The notes under the pieces were generated by a model. The model did no database searches, had not been told where the DNA came from, and saw only the letters and a list, made by a program, of their open reading frames with translations. From NCBI GenBank assembly GCA_948469655.1, contig CAOKMF010000005.1, positions 34,409-98,408 of the forward strand: a stretch of DNA of 64,000 nt. The letters are read 5' to 3'. The position numbers were made by a program, and so were the translations under genes. Position 1 is the stretch's first letter. The number at the start of each line of letters is the position of its first letter. Below, in pieces: positions 22,402 to 34,562 of the stretch. The stretch comes from an uncultured Clostridium sp. GTDB lineage: Bacteria > Bacillota > Clostridia > TANB77 > CAG-508.

Positions 22402-23434
22402 TTAACTCTTTTCACCTCTTTTTCTTCTTAGTTGTCCGCATGCTGCATCAATATCGCTTCCGAGTTCTCTTCTTATTGTTGCAGTAATTCCTTTGCTGTT
22501 TAGATAATCTCTAAATTTAATTATATTTTCATTTGTACTTTTTACAAATTTGCCGATTCTCTATTTTATTTATTGGTATTAAGTTTACATGACATAGCAT
22601 TCCTTTAAGAAGTCCGTACAAGTTCTTCTGCATCTTCCATATTGTCATTATTATCTTTTGCCAAAGCATATTCAAATGAAATTCTCTTATTTGTTTTTTC
22701 TATATAATATTTGCAAGCTTTCATTAATTCTTCTATGTTATACGCATTATTTATTGGCATTAATGCACTTCTTTTTTCATCATTTGCCTGATGCAAAGAT
22801 ATTGAAAGAGTACACTGCAAATCTCTATCTGCTATTTCGTATATCTTTGGAATAACACCACAAGTTGATATACTAATATGTCTTGCTCCTATTTCTAAAC
22901 CTTTGGGGTTATTAATAATTTCTATTGCATTCATTACATTATCAAAATTATCAAAAGGTTCTCCAATTCCCATAAATACTATATTTGATATTCTTATATT
23001 CAAATCATCCTCAACTGCTAAGATTTGCTCTACTATTTCTCCGTGAAGATAGATTTCTTATAAATTCTATACCAGTTGATGCACAAAATTTACAACCCAT
23101 TTTGCATCCAACTTGTGAAGAAACACATATAGTTTTTCCATGTTTGTATTCCATAAGTACAGTTTCTACACCATTTCCGTCTAGTATATCAAATAAGTAC
23201 TTTACTGTGCCGTCTTTTGAAACTTGCTTTTCTAATATATTAAAGTTACATATAGAGTATTCTTTTTTTAATTTTTCTCTTAATTCTAAAGAAAGATTTG
23301 TCATGTCATCAAAATTTTTAGCTTTTTCTTTATATAACCATTTAAATATCTGCTCTGCTCTATATGGTTTTTCGCCTATTCCGTGCAAGTTCTTCTTTTA
23401 ATTCTTCTATGTTATAGTCTTTAATATTTTTCAT
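22402..23434 (-). CDS. rlmN: 23S rRNA (adenine-C2)-methyltransferase RlmN
   Basis: 342 aa with four CGGN sites at residues 18 (23380-23383), 131 (23040-23043), 273 (22613-22616) and 293 (22552-22555, CGGC). Radical SAM motif [11 protein letters not shown], then [12 protein letters not shown] restored by site 131, [11 protein letters not shown], and the C-terminal DAACGQL with the methyl-carrying Cys. Methylates A2503 in the peptidyl-transferase centre and A37 of some tRNAs, so it bears directly on decoding accuracy. Near 22459-22464 CTC GGA is read normally because CGG is not in frame there. Confidence 0.95.
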
Positions 23435-23535
23435 AAATTATTCTTTCTACAAACTTTATAGTCTGTCAAATATTTTTATATCACAACTGTCATTTTTTTT
23501 CAATATATTTGTCAAAAAAAAACGAATAAAAAGAA

Positions 23536-23570
23536 ACCTCGAGCTATCCTATAATTTGGATACTCGAGGT
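23536..23570 (-). terminator. Hairpin terminator
   Basis: Perfect CCTCGAG outer stem with ATCC/GGAT inner stem; on the minus strand it is followed by a T-rich run ending in eight T. It ends the gene at 23582-23908. Confidence 0.8.
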
Positions 23571-23581
23571 AGGAGATTTGA

Positions 23582-23908
23582 TTATTCAGGGAATTTCAAT
23601 TCAATTATTTGATTGTTACATTCAAGAGCTACTGGTTTCCATAATATTTTTGTTTTTCTTGGGAGAAATGTAAGCTTAGTAGTCTTATCAAAAATATCTT
23701 CAACTAGAGATTCCGAAATTGCCATAGCTCCAACCATTTGTTTTGGCTCCTTGACGCCTAAGACATCAATATACTTCTTTACTTGATCACAAGGCATTTC
23801 GTGTACGCAAAGTTTTGTACCTTCTTCTCCAATCAAATCAATAGCGTAATGGGTCACGTAATCTCTTACGTCAGTAATATGCCATATATTATAGTACCGT
23901 ATTTCCAT
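23582..23908 (-). CDS. Hypothetical protein of 108 aa
   Basis: 108 aa with AAAGGAGAGG as ribosome site. Soluble, mixed alpha/beta, with two Cys (CVHEMPC) and several aromatic residues near the N terminus. No family recognised. It stands alone between recN and rlmN with its own terminator, as do several other small genes in this window. Confidence 0.6.
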   Translation of the reverse strand: MEIRYYNIWHITDVRDYVTHYAIDLIGEEGTKLCVHEMPCDQVKKYIDVLGVKEPKQMVGAMAISESLVEDIFDKTTKLTFLPRKTKILWKPVALECNNQIIELKFPE

Positions 23909-23975
23909 AATATACCTCTCCTTTTCTATGTTTTTTATATAATCTATTATAACATATATTTACAAAATTGCAACT

Positions 23976-25594
23976 TTATGCAATTTTTCTTAAATTTCTA
24001 GCATGTTTGATTGCAATTTCGTCTGCATGTCCACTAGCAATTCTTGCAATTTCATATATTGTTTCTTCTTCACTAAGTCTTTTAACACTTGTAAGAGTTC
24101 TATCGTCTTCTACTTCTTTACAAATATAGTAATTATAGTCTCCTTTTGCTGCAATATTTGCTAGATGTGTTACACATAGTACTTGATGTTTTTTAGATAT
24201 TGATTTAAGTTTTTCACTTACACTATTTGCTGCTATACCACTTATTCCTGTATCAATTTCGTCAAATACCATAGTAGATACTTTATCACTATCTGCAAGT
24301 ACATTCTTTATTCCAAGCATTATCCTAGATAACTCTCCCCCAGATGCTATCTTAGATAATGGCTTATCATCTTCTCCTACATTTGTACAAATCATAAATT
24401 CTACCTTATCTAGTCCATTTGGTCCAAATTCATTATTTTCGTTATATTCTAACTTTACAGAAAACTTTGCGTTTTTCATTTCTAAATCTTTAAGTTCTGA
24501 ATTTACTTTCTCTTCAAGTACTTTTGCATATGTACTTCTTATCTTATGCATTTTACCCGAGATATTTTCTAGCTCTTTTATTACCTCATTTAATTCTTTT
24601 TTTAAGCTATTTACATATTCTTCTGAACTTTCTATTTTCTTTATTCTTTCTATCACCTCATCATTATACTTTAGTATTTCTTCTATACTATTTCCATATT
24701 TTCTTTTTAGTTTATATATTATATCTAATCTTTTCTCTACATTTTCTCTTTCTTCTTCGTCAAAGAATACATCTTCTTGGTAAGATGCAATGTCTCTTGA
24801 TAATTCTTGAATATCATAATACACACTCCTAAGTGAATTTAGAGATGTCTCATATTTTCTATCAATTCCTTCTATTTTTTCTAATGCTCTTATAGCTGTA
24901 TTTATAGAATCAATCGTAACATTTCCGATTTGCACATTTGCTTCTTCTAGATTGTTTGCTATTTTTTCTGAGTTTAACATTTTTTGTCTTTTTATATCTA
25001 GCTCTTCTTCTTCACTTAGTTTTAGTCCTACTTCTTCTATTTCTTTATTCTGATATTTAAGTAAATCTAGTTCTCTTTGTTTTTCTTTATCGTCTCCAAA
25101 ATTTTTAGAAATTTCTTCTCTTAGATAATTATATTTCTTATATGTATCAAGATATTTTTGCTTTACCTCTTCAAGTTCCATTTCTGCAAAATTGTCTAAA
25201 AACTTTATATGTGTGTTTTCATCTAACAATGTTTGATTTTCGTGCTGTCCATGTATGTCTATAATATCTTTCATAAAGTTTTTAAGTTCATTTACGGATA
25301 CAAGCCTTCCATTAATCATGCATGTGTTTCTTCCGATTCAAAAAAATTTCTCTTGAGACTACTATATTTTCTTCATTTTCTTCTAAATATATTGAAGCCT
25401 CAACATATGAAAACTCTTGCCCTTTCCTAATCATTTCTTTAGAAAATCTCCCCCCTGAGATTATCTCAAGCGCATCGATTATAAGTGTTTTTCCGAGCTC
25501 CTGTTTCTCCAGTTAATATGTTTAGTCCTTCGTTTAAACCTAGCGTTATTTCATCAATGATACCTACATTTTTTATACATAAAGTACTAATCAT
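23976..25594 (-). CDS. recN: DNA repair ATPase RecN
   Basis: 538 aa with two CGGN sites at residues 34 (25492-25495) and 87 (25332-25335). The first is the Walker A glycine in LTGETGAGKTLIIDA; the second restores LNGRNTCMINGRLVSV. The middle is a long coiled coil (about residues 150-340), and the C terminus carries the ABC signature LASGGELSR-type (here IASGGELSRIML) and Walker B MVFDEIDTGISG. SMC-like protein for double-strand-break repair. Start ATG 25594 with GGAGG upstream. Confidence 0.95.
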
Positions 25595-25667
25595 TCTTTA
25601 AAACCTCCGTTCTTACGAAATCTTGTTTGTATTTTATATTAAAAACTTCTGTTTGTCAATACTTTTT

Positions 25668-26521
25668 TTAATTTATTTTTTTAAATCCCATTCCATATAC
25701 TTCACGAGCATTAAATATGGACATAAATGACTTATTATCTATTTTATTTGCAATTTCTCTAATCTTTGCAATTTCACCCTTTGAAGCAACACACCACAAG
25801 ATTTTTCTTGAAGTTTCTTTATACATTCCAGTCGCATTTATTGCTGTACTTCCCCTACCTAATTTATCGCTTATTTCTTTTGAAATTTCTTCGTATTTAT
25901 CTGAGACTATAAAAATCATTTTTGTAAAATTGATTCCTTCTGCTATTGATTCTATTATTTTATTTATAATATATATTGAGATTGCTGAATATAACCCTAT
26001 CTCTATCTGTTTTAATGCTATCATGTTAATTCCAATGATAGCAATATCAAATATTGTCATCAAATTTCCTGTTTTAAAAGTAGGAAATTTTTTTGATATT
26101 AGTCTTCCAAGAAGCTCTGTGCCACCAGTAGATGCTTCAATTTTTAAAATTATTGCTGTACCGTACTCCGCACTACAAGTCCACCGTAAATACTTGCAAG
26201 TAATTTATCTGTCGTTAGAACTTCTATATTTTGCAATAAACTCTCAAGTATATTTAATAATACCGAAAATGATATCGTTCCAAATATAGCTTTTGCAAAA
26301 AAGTTTTTTCCTAATCTAAGAAATGCAATAATAAATAATGGTACATTCATAAGAAGTGTAGTTGTTCCTATTTTAAAATTAAATAGGTAATATAAAACTG
26401 TAGTTATTCCACTAAACCCTCCTGAAGATAACTGATTTGGAAGCAAAAATAGTACAATTCCAAGTGCCATGAAAGTACAACCTATGAGTATTAAGATATA
26501 TTCCTTTATAATTTTTTTCAT
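25668..26521 (-). CDS. YitT-family membrane protein (DUF161 + DUF2179)
   Basis: 283 aa with two CGGN sites at residues 118 and 120 (26167-26170, 26160-26163), only three bases apart. They restore LVVGVGTAIILK, in the glycine-rich turn typical of YitT proteins, followed by ASTGGTE. About five hydrophobic segments occupy the first two thirds; the C-terminal soluble part (KIREIANKIDNKSFMSIFNAREVYGMGFK) fits DUF2179. Transport substrate unknown. Confidence 0.88.
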
Positions 26522-26541
26522 TCTTTCCCCTAATAAATAAA

Positions 26542-26579
26542 AAAGTATATATTTGTATTATTTTACAAATATATACTTT
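26542..26579 (-). terminator. Hairpin terminator
   Basis: AAGTATATATTTGTA pairs perfectly with TACAAATATATACTT, followed on the minus strand by TTTT. It lies downstream of the Elp3-like gene. Confidence 0.7.
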
Positions 26580-26601
26580 CTATTCTCTATTAAATATATT
26601 T

Positions 26602-27460
26602 TTAATTACTATACACTTCAAGTATTGTTATTTTGGATTTTCCAAGCTTTATCTCAGGATTTCCTTCTGGTTTAATTTCGACATCATAAAACTCTTGTAA
26701 TTTTTTGGCATTTTCTTCTTCGTGACCTAAGATATTTGGTAAGTCTTTTGGGTTAACTTCAATTTTTACTTTTTTAACTTTTACATTAAACTTCTTTATT
26801 TTATCTACTATTCCATCATACCATATACTATCTGCAACAAGCTGTGCAAATTCTTCATGATAAGGTCCGTGCTATGATTTCTGTCTCTTCAGAGTTATTT
26901 AATTCATTTTCTTTTACTATATTTATATTTTTTACTCTTTTTCTATTAAACCCATATACTTCTTCTTTACATCTTTCTATTGCTTGATTTAATGTAAGTG
27001 GTTCATATCTTCCTTCTTCAAACTCTTTTGCAAGACCTGTCCCTGTAACTACGACCATTGGATATATTCTAACTAAATTTGGTCTTAATTTTGCTAAATC
27101 TTTTGCAGTATTTAGCTCGTCTATTTTAGTGCTTTCTGGTAAACCAATTCCTACTTGAAAAGATACTTTGAAGCCATTCCATTTTATCATTTTAGATGCT
27201 TTTTTTATGTCTTTCATTGTATAGCTATATCCACATTTCTTTAATATGTAACTGTTAGTAGACTGTATTTCTAGTTCTACTGTACTTACATCAAATTCTT
27301 TTAACATTTTTAAAAATTCTTTAGTTACTTCATTTGGTATTATAGCTACTTTTAGTCTGCTTTTTCTATCATCTTCTCTAAATTTTTCTAATATATTTCT
27401 TTGTTCTAGTTCAGTTTTTTTGCTTAAACTACCAATAAATACTTCATTTATAAGTTTCAT
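26602..27460 (-). CDS. Elp3-like radical-SAM-fold protein lacking the cluster motif
   Basis: 285 aa with one CGGN site at residue 198 (26866-26869), which restores EIIAGPYHEEFAQLV. The family pattern is clear in VSTVELEIQST, FQVGIGLPES and LVRIYPMVVVTGTGL, and in the C-terminal NPKDLPNILGHEEEN. The protein begins at ATG 27460 after GGAGG, with the N-terminal part that should hold the CxxxCxxC iron-sulphur motif absent; the sequence upstream is the end of rnc. It may be a truncated gene or a catalytically altered paralogue. Probably co-transcribed with rnc (17-bp gap). Confidence 0.75.
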
Positions 27461-27477
27461 AAAATTCTTGCCTCCAT

Positions 27478-28153
27478 TTAAGATTTCATATTTTCTAATG
27501 CTTTTCTTGCCGCTTCCATTTCAGCCATTTTTTTAGATTTTCCGTTCTCCACTTGCTAAAACCTTCCCATCACATGTGACTTCAGATACAAAGTGTTTAT
27601 CATGATCTGGTCCTTCTTCAGAAATTATAACATACTCTATCTTAACATTTCCATGTATTTGTAATTTTTCTTGCAAGACTGTTTTATAATCTTTTGTTCC
27701 AACATGTTTACTTGCATTTTCTATCGCATCTTTTAAATTCTCTATTATAAATTTTTCTGCGTTTTCTAAATTACTGTCTAAATATATTGCTGCAATTAAA
27801 GCTTCTATGCTGTCTGCAAGAATAGCTTTGTTTTTTACATTGCCAAAGCCTTCTCCTTTGCTTGTAATTAAGAACTTTCCAATATTTAGTTTGACTGCCA
27901 CTTCATGTAAACTTTCTTCACACACAACAGTTGCTCTTACTTTAGTCATTTCTCCTTCATTTAGCTTTTTATAGTTATTATATAGGTATTTACTACTTAT
28001 AAATTCTAATATACTATCTCCCAAATATTCTAGTTTTTCATTGCTTTCTACATTATGCATGTGAGCATATGATGTATGAGTGAGAGCTTTTTTTAACAAA
28101 CTCTTATCTTTAAATGTATAACCAATACTTTTTTCTATATCTTCATATTGCAT
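27478..28153 (-). CDS. rnc: Ribonuclease III
   Basis: 224 aa with one CGGN site at residue 204 (27541-27544). The catalytic signature NEKLEYLGDSILEF, LTHTSYAH and DSIEALIAAIYLD are present. The CGGN site is in the C-terminal double-stranded RNA-binding domain and restores GEGKSKKMAEMEAA, the conserved RNA-contact loop. ATG 28153 is chosen because AGAGGAAG lies upstream; an in-frame ATG 24 bases earlier has no ribosome site. Processes rRNA and other duplex RNA. Confidence 0.95.
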
Positions 28154-28180
28154 TTTTGCTTCCTCTCTACTTTGCACATT

Positions 28181-30441
28181 TTACATGTGTTCATTAAAAT
28201 ATTTTTCAAAATCTTCTTTAAATAATGGTTTTGAATAATAATATCCTTGTATTATATCTCCACCAATTTTTTTGATAAAATCAGCTTGTTCCTTAGTTTC
28301 AACTCCCTCGACTATTGTTTTTACTTTTAAACGTTTTGCAATAAACATTATATAATTTACAATATTATTATCACTACTTAAATCAGCTTTATCAACAAAT
28401 ATCTTATCTATTTTAATAACGTCAATTGGCATACTTTGTATCATACTAAGTGAAGAGTTTCCTGTACCAAAATCGTCAATAGAAACTTTAAAGCCTTTTT
28501 CCTTTATTTTGTTTAATACTTTTAATATATCAACATTTGAATCAACAGTTGCACTCTCTGTAATTTCAAGGTCAATCTTATCTGTTTCTATATTATATTT
28601 TTTGCAAATTTCTATATATTCATCAATAAAATCTTCATCTACAAAGTGTTCTTTTGAAACATTTACAGCAACAATTGGAACAGCATTAAATTTTTCTCTC
28701 CACTCGGCTATATCTTTACAAACTCTTTCAAATATATACATATCGAGTTTTATTATAAATTTGTTTTTTTCAAATAGTGGAATAAATTTTCCGTGGTGGA
28801 ATAATTTCTCCATTTTTATTCCATCTAACTAGTGCTTCTGCTCCTGATACTTTTTCATTACTTGTAAATACTTTAGGCTGATAAACTACTATAAATTCAT
28901 CATTCTTTATTCCATTTTCCATACTAGACTCTAAGTTTTGTTCTTCAATTAATTTATTTTCTAATGTTTCATCAAACAAGTAATAATTACTATGATATAG
29001 ACCTTTTATTTGGCTACGTGCAAGATATGCTTTATCTAATATTTTATTTACATCTGTTTCATCTGGTAAAATGTTATATGCACCAATTGATAAATTAACG
29101 TGTAATACTATATTATTTACTTCTAATACAGATGCTTCTTCAAACAATCTATTTAGTAATTCATTTATCTCATCATCATAGCTAAATATACTTGCAAATA
29201 CGTCATTTGAGATCCTGCAAGTAATGTTGTCTTCTGGCAAAATATCTCTTATTTTTTGACCAAGTTTTCTTAATATTTCATTACAAAATGCATATCCATG
29301 AACTCTATTTAATGCCTTAAATTTGTCAATATCAACTGTGATAATATACTTGTTTTTAGAAGTTTTTCCTTCTAAGTAAATTGCTCCATTTCCCTTAAAA
29401 TATGTATCATTTCCAAGTAGTGTTACAGAATCAATATATGCTACCCTATATATTTTTCTATTTTTCTTTCCGAGCAGATACTGCAATATATATAGAAATA
29501 CATACTATAAAGCAAATTATAACTAAACAAAGTACAATAGATATTATTGTAAGTCTTATAAGTTCATATGCAATAGTGTTATCTGATGCGGTTGTTACTA
29601 CATACCAATCATTTATACCAAGTCTTTCATAATGGATAAAGTGAATTTCTCCATTAAATGTAATATCAAAAGTTCCAATGTTATTATTTTTTATTCCTTC
29701 TTCCATGGCTTCTAGTTTTTCGATATTTTCTTTATCTGTTATATTATATTTTGTTTTAAAATAATCATATAAATTTGCTGAATTATCCTTAATGTTTCCA
29801 AAAGAATCTATAAGTACTATCCCTTTATTATTAACTAAATATGTACCACCTTTTCCAAATAGTCTTCTAAGTAGTATCTCTTTATATTCAGAAGTATTTA
29901 TAGTCGCCATTAAAATTCTATCTTTTCCATTAAGCTTAAATACATGTGCATAAATATTTACCTGATTATTTGAAACTGTACTTGGTCTATTTTCTGATAA
30001 ATATGTGCATTTTTCTTTAAAAAATTCATCTATATTTGGGTAGTCCTTAACTTCAAAACCATCACTTGTTATTCCATTTCCTTTTTTATCTAATATAACC
30101 AATCTTGTGAAATGATAATTATCTAATTCTTCTCTAAAATTATTAAAAATCTCTTCTTCTGAATTAAAGTGACCTCTATTTATAGTTTCTGCCATAAGAT
30201 GGACAACATTTTTTTGGTCAGTAATTGCAAGGTTTAGCTGTGTTACTGTCTGTTCGCTAAGTTCTGTTATATTTTGATAAACATTCTTATAAATTAACTT
30301 TCTAATACCATTAATATATATAAGTGATAAAATAAGTACAGCAATAAATATGCAAATTACCCAAATAATTGCTGATCTGTTACTTTTATATTCTATATAT
30401 TTATTTTTGCTTTTTTTAATAATTCTTTTTCTTCTTATCAT
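28181..30441 (-). CDS. Membrane cyclic-di-GMP phosphodiesterase (dCache-like, degenerate GGDEF, EAL)
   Basis: 752 aa with two CGGN sites at residues 324 (29469-29472) and 550 (28790-28793). Two membrane helices (about residues 20-44 and 293-320) frame an extracellular sensor region. The GGDEF domain has SNDVF in place of GGDEF and is probably inactive or GTP-binding. The EAL domain looks intact: EALVRW, PPGKFIPLFE (restored by site 550), DLEITES, IDDFGTGNSS, VEGVET and GYYYSKPL. It likely breaks down cyclic-di-GMP in response to an external signal. Codes just after rnc's neighbour SpoU-type methylase and mfd on the same strand. Confidence 0.9.
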
Positions 30442-30546
30442 AATCCATTTATCTAAATATGTTTAACTTAGCTTTTCTCCTATCTTCAAATATTATATAT
30501 CTATACTCTATAATAAAAAACAAAATTTTTCAACATTTTTGTTAAT

Positions 30547-31344
30547 TTATTTTTCACTTATTTTTCTTCTTACATATTCATATAGCATTATTCCTGTTGC
30601 AACACCTGCATTTAAGCTTTCAGTTTTACCAAGCATTGGGATTTTTACTTTTTCATCTGAAATATCTAATATGTCTTTTGTAACACCTTTAGATTCATTA
30701 CCTATAACAATAACTTTTTTTGTATAGTCCATTTCATAAATATTTTCTGTTCCACTAAGTGATGTTGCAACTATCTTATATTTATGTTTTTTTATATTTT
30801 TTAAAGTAGCTACTAAATTTTCAGCTTCAATTATTTTTACTCTAAATATTGCTCCCATCGTAGAACGCACAACCTTTGGATTATATGCATCTACGCTTGT
30901 CTTAGATAAAACTACTTGGCTTAAACCGCTACTATCTACTGTTCTTAATATAGTTCCAAGATTTCCTGGATCTTGAATTCCATCTAAAACAAGTATTATA
31001 TCTTCTGTATATTTTATTTCTTCCTCTCCGCTTCTCTTTTCAATAACTGCAATCATTCCTTGTGGATTTACTACATCTGTTAAAAGAGAAAATATTTTAC
31101 TTGAAACATATATACAATCATATTTTGCAATTTGGTATAAAAATTTTTGTTCAGCACATCCATCTTCTTTTAAACAATCTTCACACACTATAATTTGTTT
31201 TATTTTAACATCTTCTTCTATTGCTTCCTTTATTAATTTCATACCCTCAACTATATATTCATTTGATAAATCTCTATACTTTTTTTCTTTAAGCTTTCTT
31301 ATATTTTTGATGGCTTCATTATCTTTGCTAGTAATTACTTGCAT
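30547..31344 (-). CDS. TrmH/SpoU-family RNA 2'-O-methyltransferase
   Basis: 265 aa, uninterrupted. The three SPOUT motifs are clear: LDGIQDPGNLGTILRTVDSS, VIGNESKGV, and IPMLGKTESLNAGVATGIML. An N-terminal domain of about 95 residues resembles the L30e-like substrate-binding part of rRNA methylases. Exact target nucleotide cannot be assigned. Ends the mfd operon 13 bp after mfd's stop. No CGGN site. Confidence 0.9.
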   Translation of the reverse strand: MQVITSKDNEAIKNIRKLKEKKYRDLSNEYIVEGMKLIKEAIEEDVKIKQIIVCEDCLKEDGCAEQKFLYQIAKYDCIYVSSKIFSLLTDVVNPQGMIAVIEKRSGEEEIKYTEDIILVLDGIQDPGNLGTILRTVDSSGLSQVVLSKTSVDAYNPKVVRSTMGAIFRVKIIEAENLVATLKNIKKHKYKIVATSLSGTENIYEMDYTKKVIVIGNESKGVTKDILDISDEKVKIPMLGKTESLNAGVATGIMLYEYVRRKISEK

Positions 31345-31357
31345 TTTTATTTCCCCT

Positions 31358-34300
31358 TTACATCTCTTTCAAAAATTCCTTTATCTCTTTTATTATTAGC
31401 TTATTTTCATCTATCTTGTATGTAATATATGGCAAAGCTGAACTTGAAAATTTTATTTTTTGTTTATATTTCTTAGTTAGTTTTTCTACAATTTCTATAT
31501 CAAAATCTGAAATAGATAAATAAAATACAATATTTATCCCTCTTTGAATTATTTTAACTATTCCTTTTTGTCTGCACATATTTTTTATTCTTGCAATTTC
31601 TAATAAATTTTCTACCTCTTTTGGCATACTTCCAAACCTATCAATAATTTCATCTGTTACATCTATTATCTCTTCTTCATTTCTGCAAAGTGCAATATCT
31701 TGATATATTCTTATCTTTAAATCACTGTTTTCAATATAGTTATCTGAAATATAACTTGAAACATTTATATCAATTTGTACATCTTCCAAATCTTCATTAT
31801 ATATAGGCTTTGTTCCTTGTAATTCCTTCATAACTTCGTCTAAAAGCTTACAATACATATCATATCCAACTTGTTCCATATGTCCATGCTGGAATTCTCC
31901 AATAATACTTCCTGCACCTCTTATCTCTAAATCTCTAAGTGCAATTTTAAATCCTGAGCCGAATTCTGTAAAATCTTTTATTGCTTTTAATCTTTTATCA
32001 GCAATTTCTGATAAAAGTCTATCTCTTCTATATGTTATATAAGCAAATCCTTCTTGACTGCTCCTTCCGAACTCTTCCTCTTATTTGATAAAGCTGAGCA
32101 AGACCCAATCTATCTGCATTTTCTATGATTATTGTATTTGCATTTGGTATGTCTATACCAGATTCAAGTATTGTAGTGCATACTATCACATCTATTCTTT
32201 TTTCTATAAAGTCTAGCATGATATTTTCAAGTTCTTCTCCACTCATTCTCCCATGAGCATATCCGGACTCTTGCCTCAGGTATAAGTTTTTCTACTTCTT
32301 CTTTCTTTTTTTCTATTCCTTCTACTTTATTATATAAATAGAATACTTGACCTTTTCTTTCAAGTTCTTTTGTTATAGCTTCTCTTATAACTTCCATATC
32401 ATATTCTAATACATAAGTCCTAACAGGTTTTCTATCCATAGGTGGTTCATATATAACTGACATATCCCTGACTCCCACAATAGACATATGAAGGGTTCTT
32501 GGTATTGGAGTTGCTGTCATTGTTAAAACATCTACATTTGTTTTCATCTCTTTTATCTTTTCTTTATCTTTTACTCCAAACCTATGCTCTTCGTCAATTA
32601 TCAAAAAGCCTAAATCTTTAAACTCTACATCTTTGCTAAGTAACCTATGTGTACCAATGACGGCGTCTATTTCTCCAAGTTTTAGTTTTCTTATAATTTC
32701 TAATTGTTCCTTTTTAGTTCTAAATCTATTTAGAAGTTCTACATTTACTCCGAAACTTATTCATTCTAGTTTTAAATGTTTCATACTGCTGATTTGCAAG
32801 AATAGTAGTAGGAGCTAAATAGCATACTTGCTTTCCATTCATACATGCTTTAAATGCTGCACGTATTGCAACTTCCGTCTTACCGATATCCTACATCTCC
32901 ACATAAAAGCCTATCCATTGGTCTTGGGCTTTCCATATCTCTTTTTACTTCTTCTATACATCTTATTTGGTCTTCCGTTTCTTCATATGGAAAACTATCT
33001 TCAAAATCTTTTTGCCAAGGTGTATCTTTTTCAAAAGCAAAACCTGTTACTTTTTGCCTTTTTGCATATAATTCTATTAAGTTTCTTGCAACTTCTCTTA
33101 AATTTGATTTTACTTTATTTTTTGTGTTTTCCCACTCTTTGCTTCCAAGTTTATTTATTTTAGGAGCCTTTTCTCCACCACCAATATATTTTCTTATATT
33201 GTCTAGTGAATCTGTTGGAACATATAGCACATCCTGTCCTGTATATTTTATTTTTATATAATCTTTTGTAATCCCATCTGCCTTTATTGTATTTACTCCT
33301 ATATACTGCCCTATACCACTTGTTTTATGAACAACATAGTCTCCTATTTTTAAATCACTAAATGTGATTTTTTCAGCATCTCTAAATTCTGATAAACGTT
33401 TAGTCTTTGGCTTATATGATTTATTTTCATTTCCCTTTGTGCCAAACCTATTTTGAAAATTATCTTCTATTTTTTTTACTTCTTCATGACTTAAGGTTAT
33501 AACATTTTCCTTTTCCTTTGTTATATCTTGTGAATCTAAGTTTATGATTTTAAATTTAGAAGCAAGTTTTAAAAGATAATCTAGTTCTATCATATTTTCT
33601 AAGATGTATGGAATGTTTTTACCTTTATCTATTAAATCTGAAATCATAAGTTTATTATCATTTAAAATATTCTCTGCTCTTAACTTTATTTTATTTATTT
33701 CATCAAATGCTATTATAGTATCTTCTGGAAAATATTCTAAAATATTCCCCTTTGGTTCTTTTTCTACTTCTTCTGATATAGGAAAAATTTTTATTTGATT
33801 AATATTTTCAGTTGACCTTTGAGACTGTATATCAAAATATCTTATCTGATCAATTTCTTCTCCAAAAAATTCTATTCTAATTCCTTTTTTATTTGAAATA
33901 GCAATATCTAAAATGTCTCCTCTTAAACTAAATGTTCCTTTTCCTTCCACCAAGTCACATCTTTCATACCCTAAAGTAACTAGTTTTTCCTTTATTTCTT
34001 CTAGATTATATTCATTTGCAACCATTAATTTTAAAATACTATTTTGCATAACTTTTTGAGTCAAGATTGGCTGCATTAAAGTTTCCGTACTTATAATTAT
34101 AATTTCAGCTTCGTTATTATATATTTTAATAATACCTTCAATTCTAGAATGTAATATATCCATGCTTTGTGCATCATAGCTATATGTAACTATATCTTTT
34201 TTTGGTATATATATAGCATTTTTATTTAGTTTTTTAAGGCTTTTATTTAGATTTTGAGCTTGAAGTTCATTGTATGTGATAAGAAGTATAGGTCTTTTAC

Positions 34301-34427
34301 TTTTTTCTCTTAAATCCGAAATTATACATGTTTTAGATACGTCAGATAAACCCAATATAGTTATTGGGTCTGTTTTTTCTATATTTTCTAGGCTTAAAAT
34401 TTCGCTTAAAGTTTTACTCACAGTCAT
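31358..34427 (-). CDS. mfd: Transcription-repair coupling factor Mfd
   Basis: 1021 aa with four CGGN sites at residues 515 (32882-32885), 559 (32749-32752), 721 (32262-32265) and 786 (32066-32069). N-terminal UvrB-like part, RNA-polymerase-interacting region near [14 protein letters not shown], then RecG-like helicase: Walker A GDVGYGKTEVA (its second Gly is site 515), Walker [18 protein letters not shown] (site 721) and [16 protein letters not shown] (site 786). Removes stalled RNA polymerase and recruits UvrA. A CGG spanning TTC GGC near 31956-31964 is read normally. Start ATG 34427 with AAAAGGAG. Confidence 0.95.
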
Positions 34428-34500
34428 TTTACTCCTTTTGCATGATGTTATATATTATACACTATTTGTTTTTAAAATACAATGCTAACTCTCTAAACTA

Positions 34501-34529
34501 TTGAAGAAAAATTTTTATTGTGATAATAT
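34501..34529 (+). promoter_or_regulatory. Sigma-A promoter for tex
   Basis: TTGAAG and TAATAT spaced by 17 bp, 33 bp before the tex start codon. Confidence 0.55.
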
Positions 34530-34562
34530 ATTTAAAAAATATATTAGTAAAGGAAAAAACAG

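Noticed and set aside
22457..22467. CTCGGA in rlmN as an 83rd quadruplet
   Set aside because: Phase counting from the stop codon shows CTC GGA as two normal codons (Leu-Gly) in [12 protein letters not shown].
31955..31966. TTCGGC in mfd as a further quadruplet
   Set aside because: The frame before and after is the same; it reads Phe-Gly in EFGSGFK.
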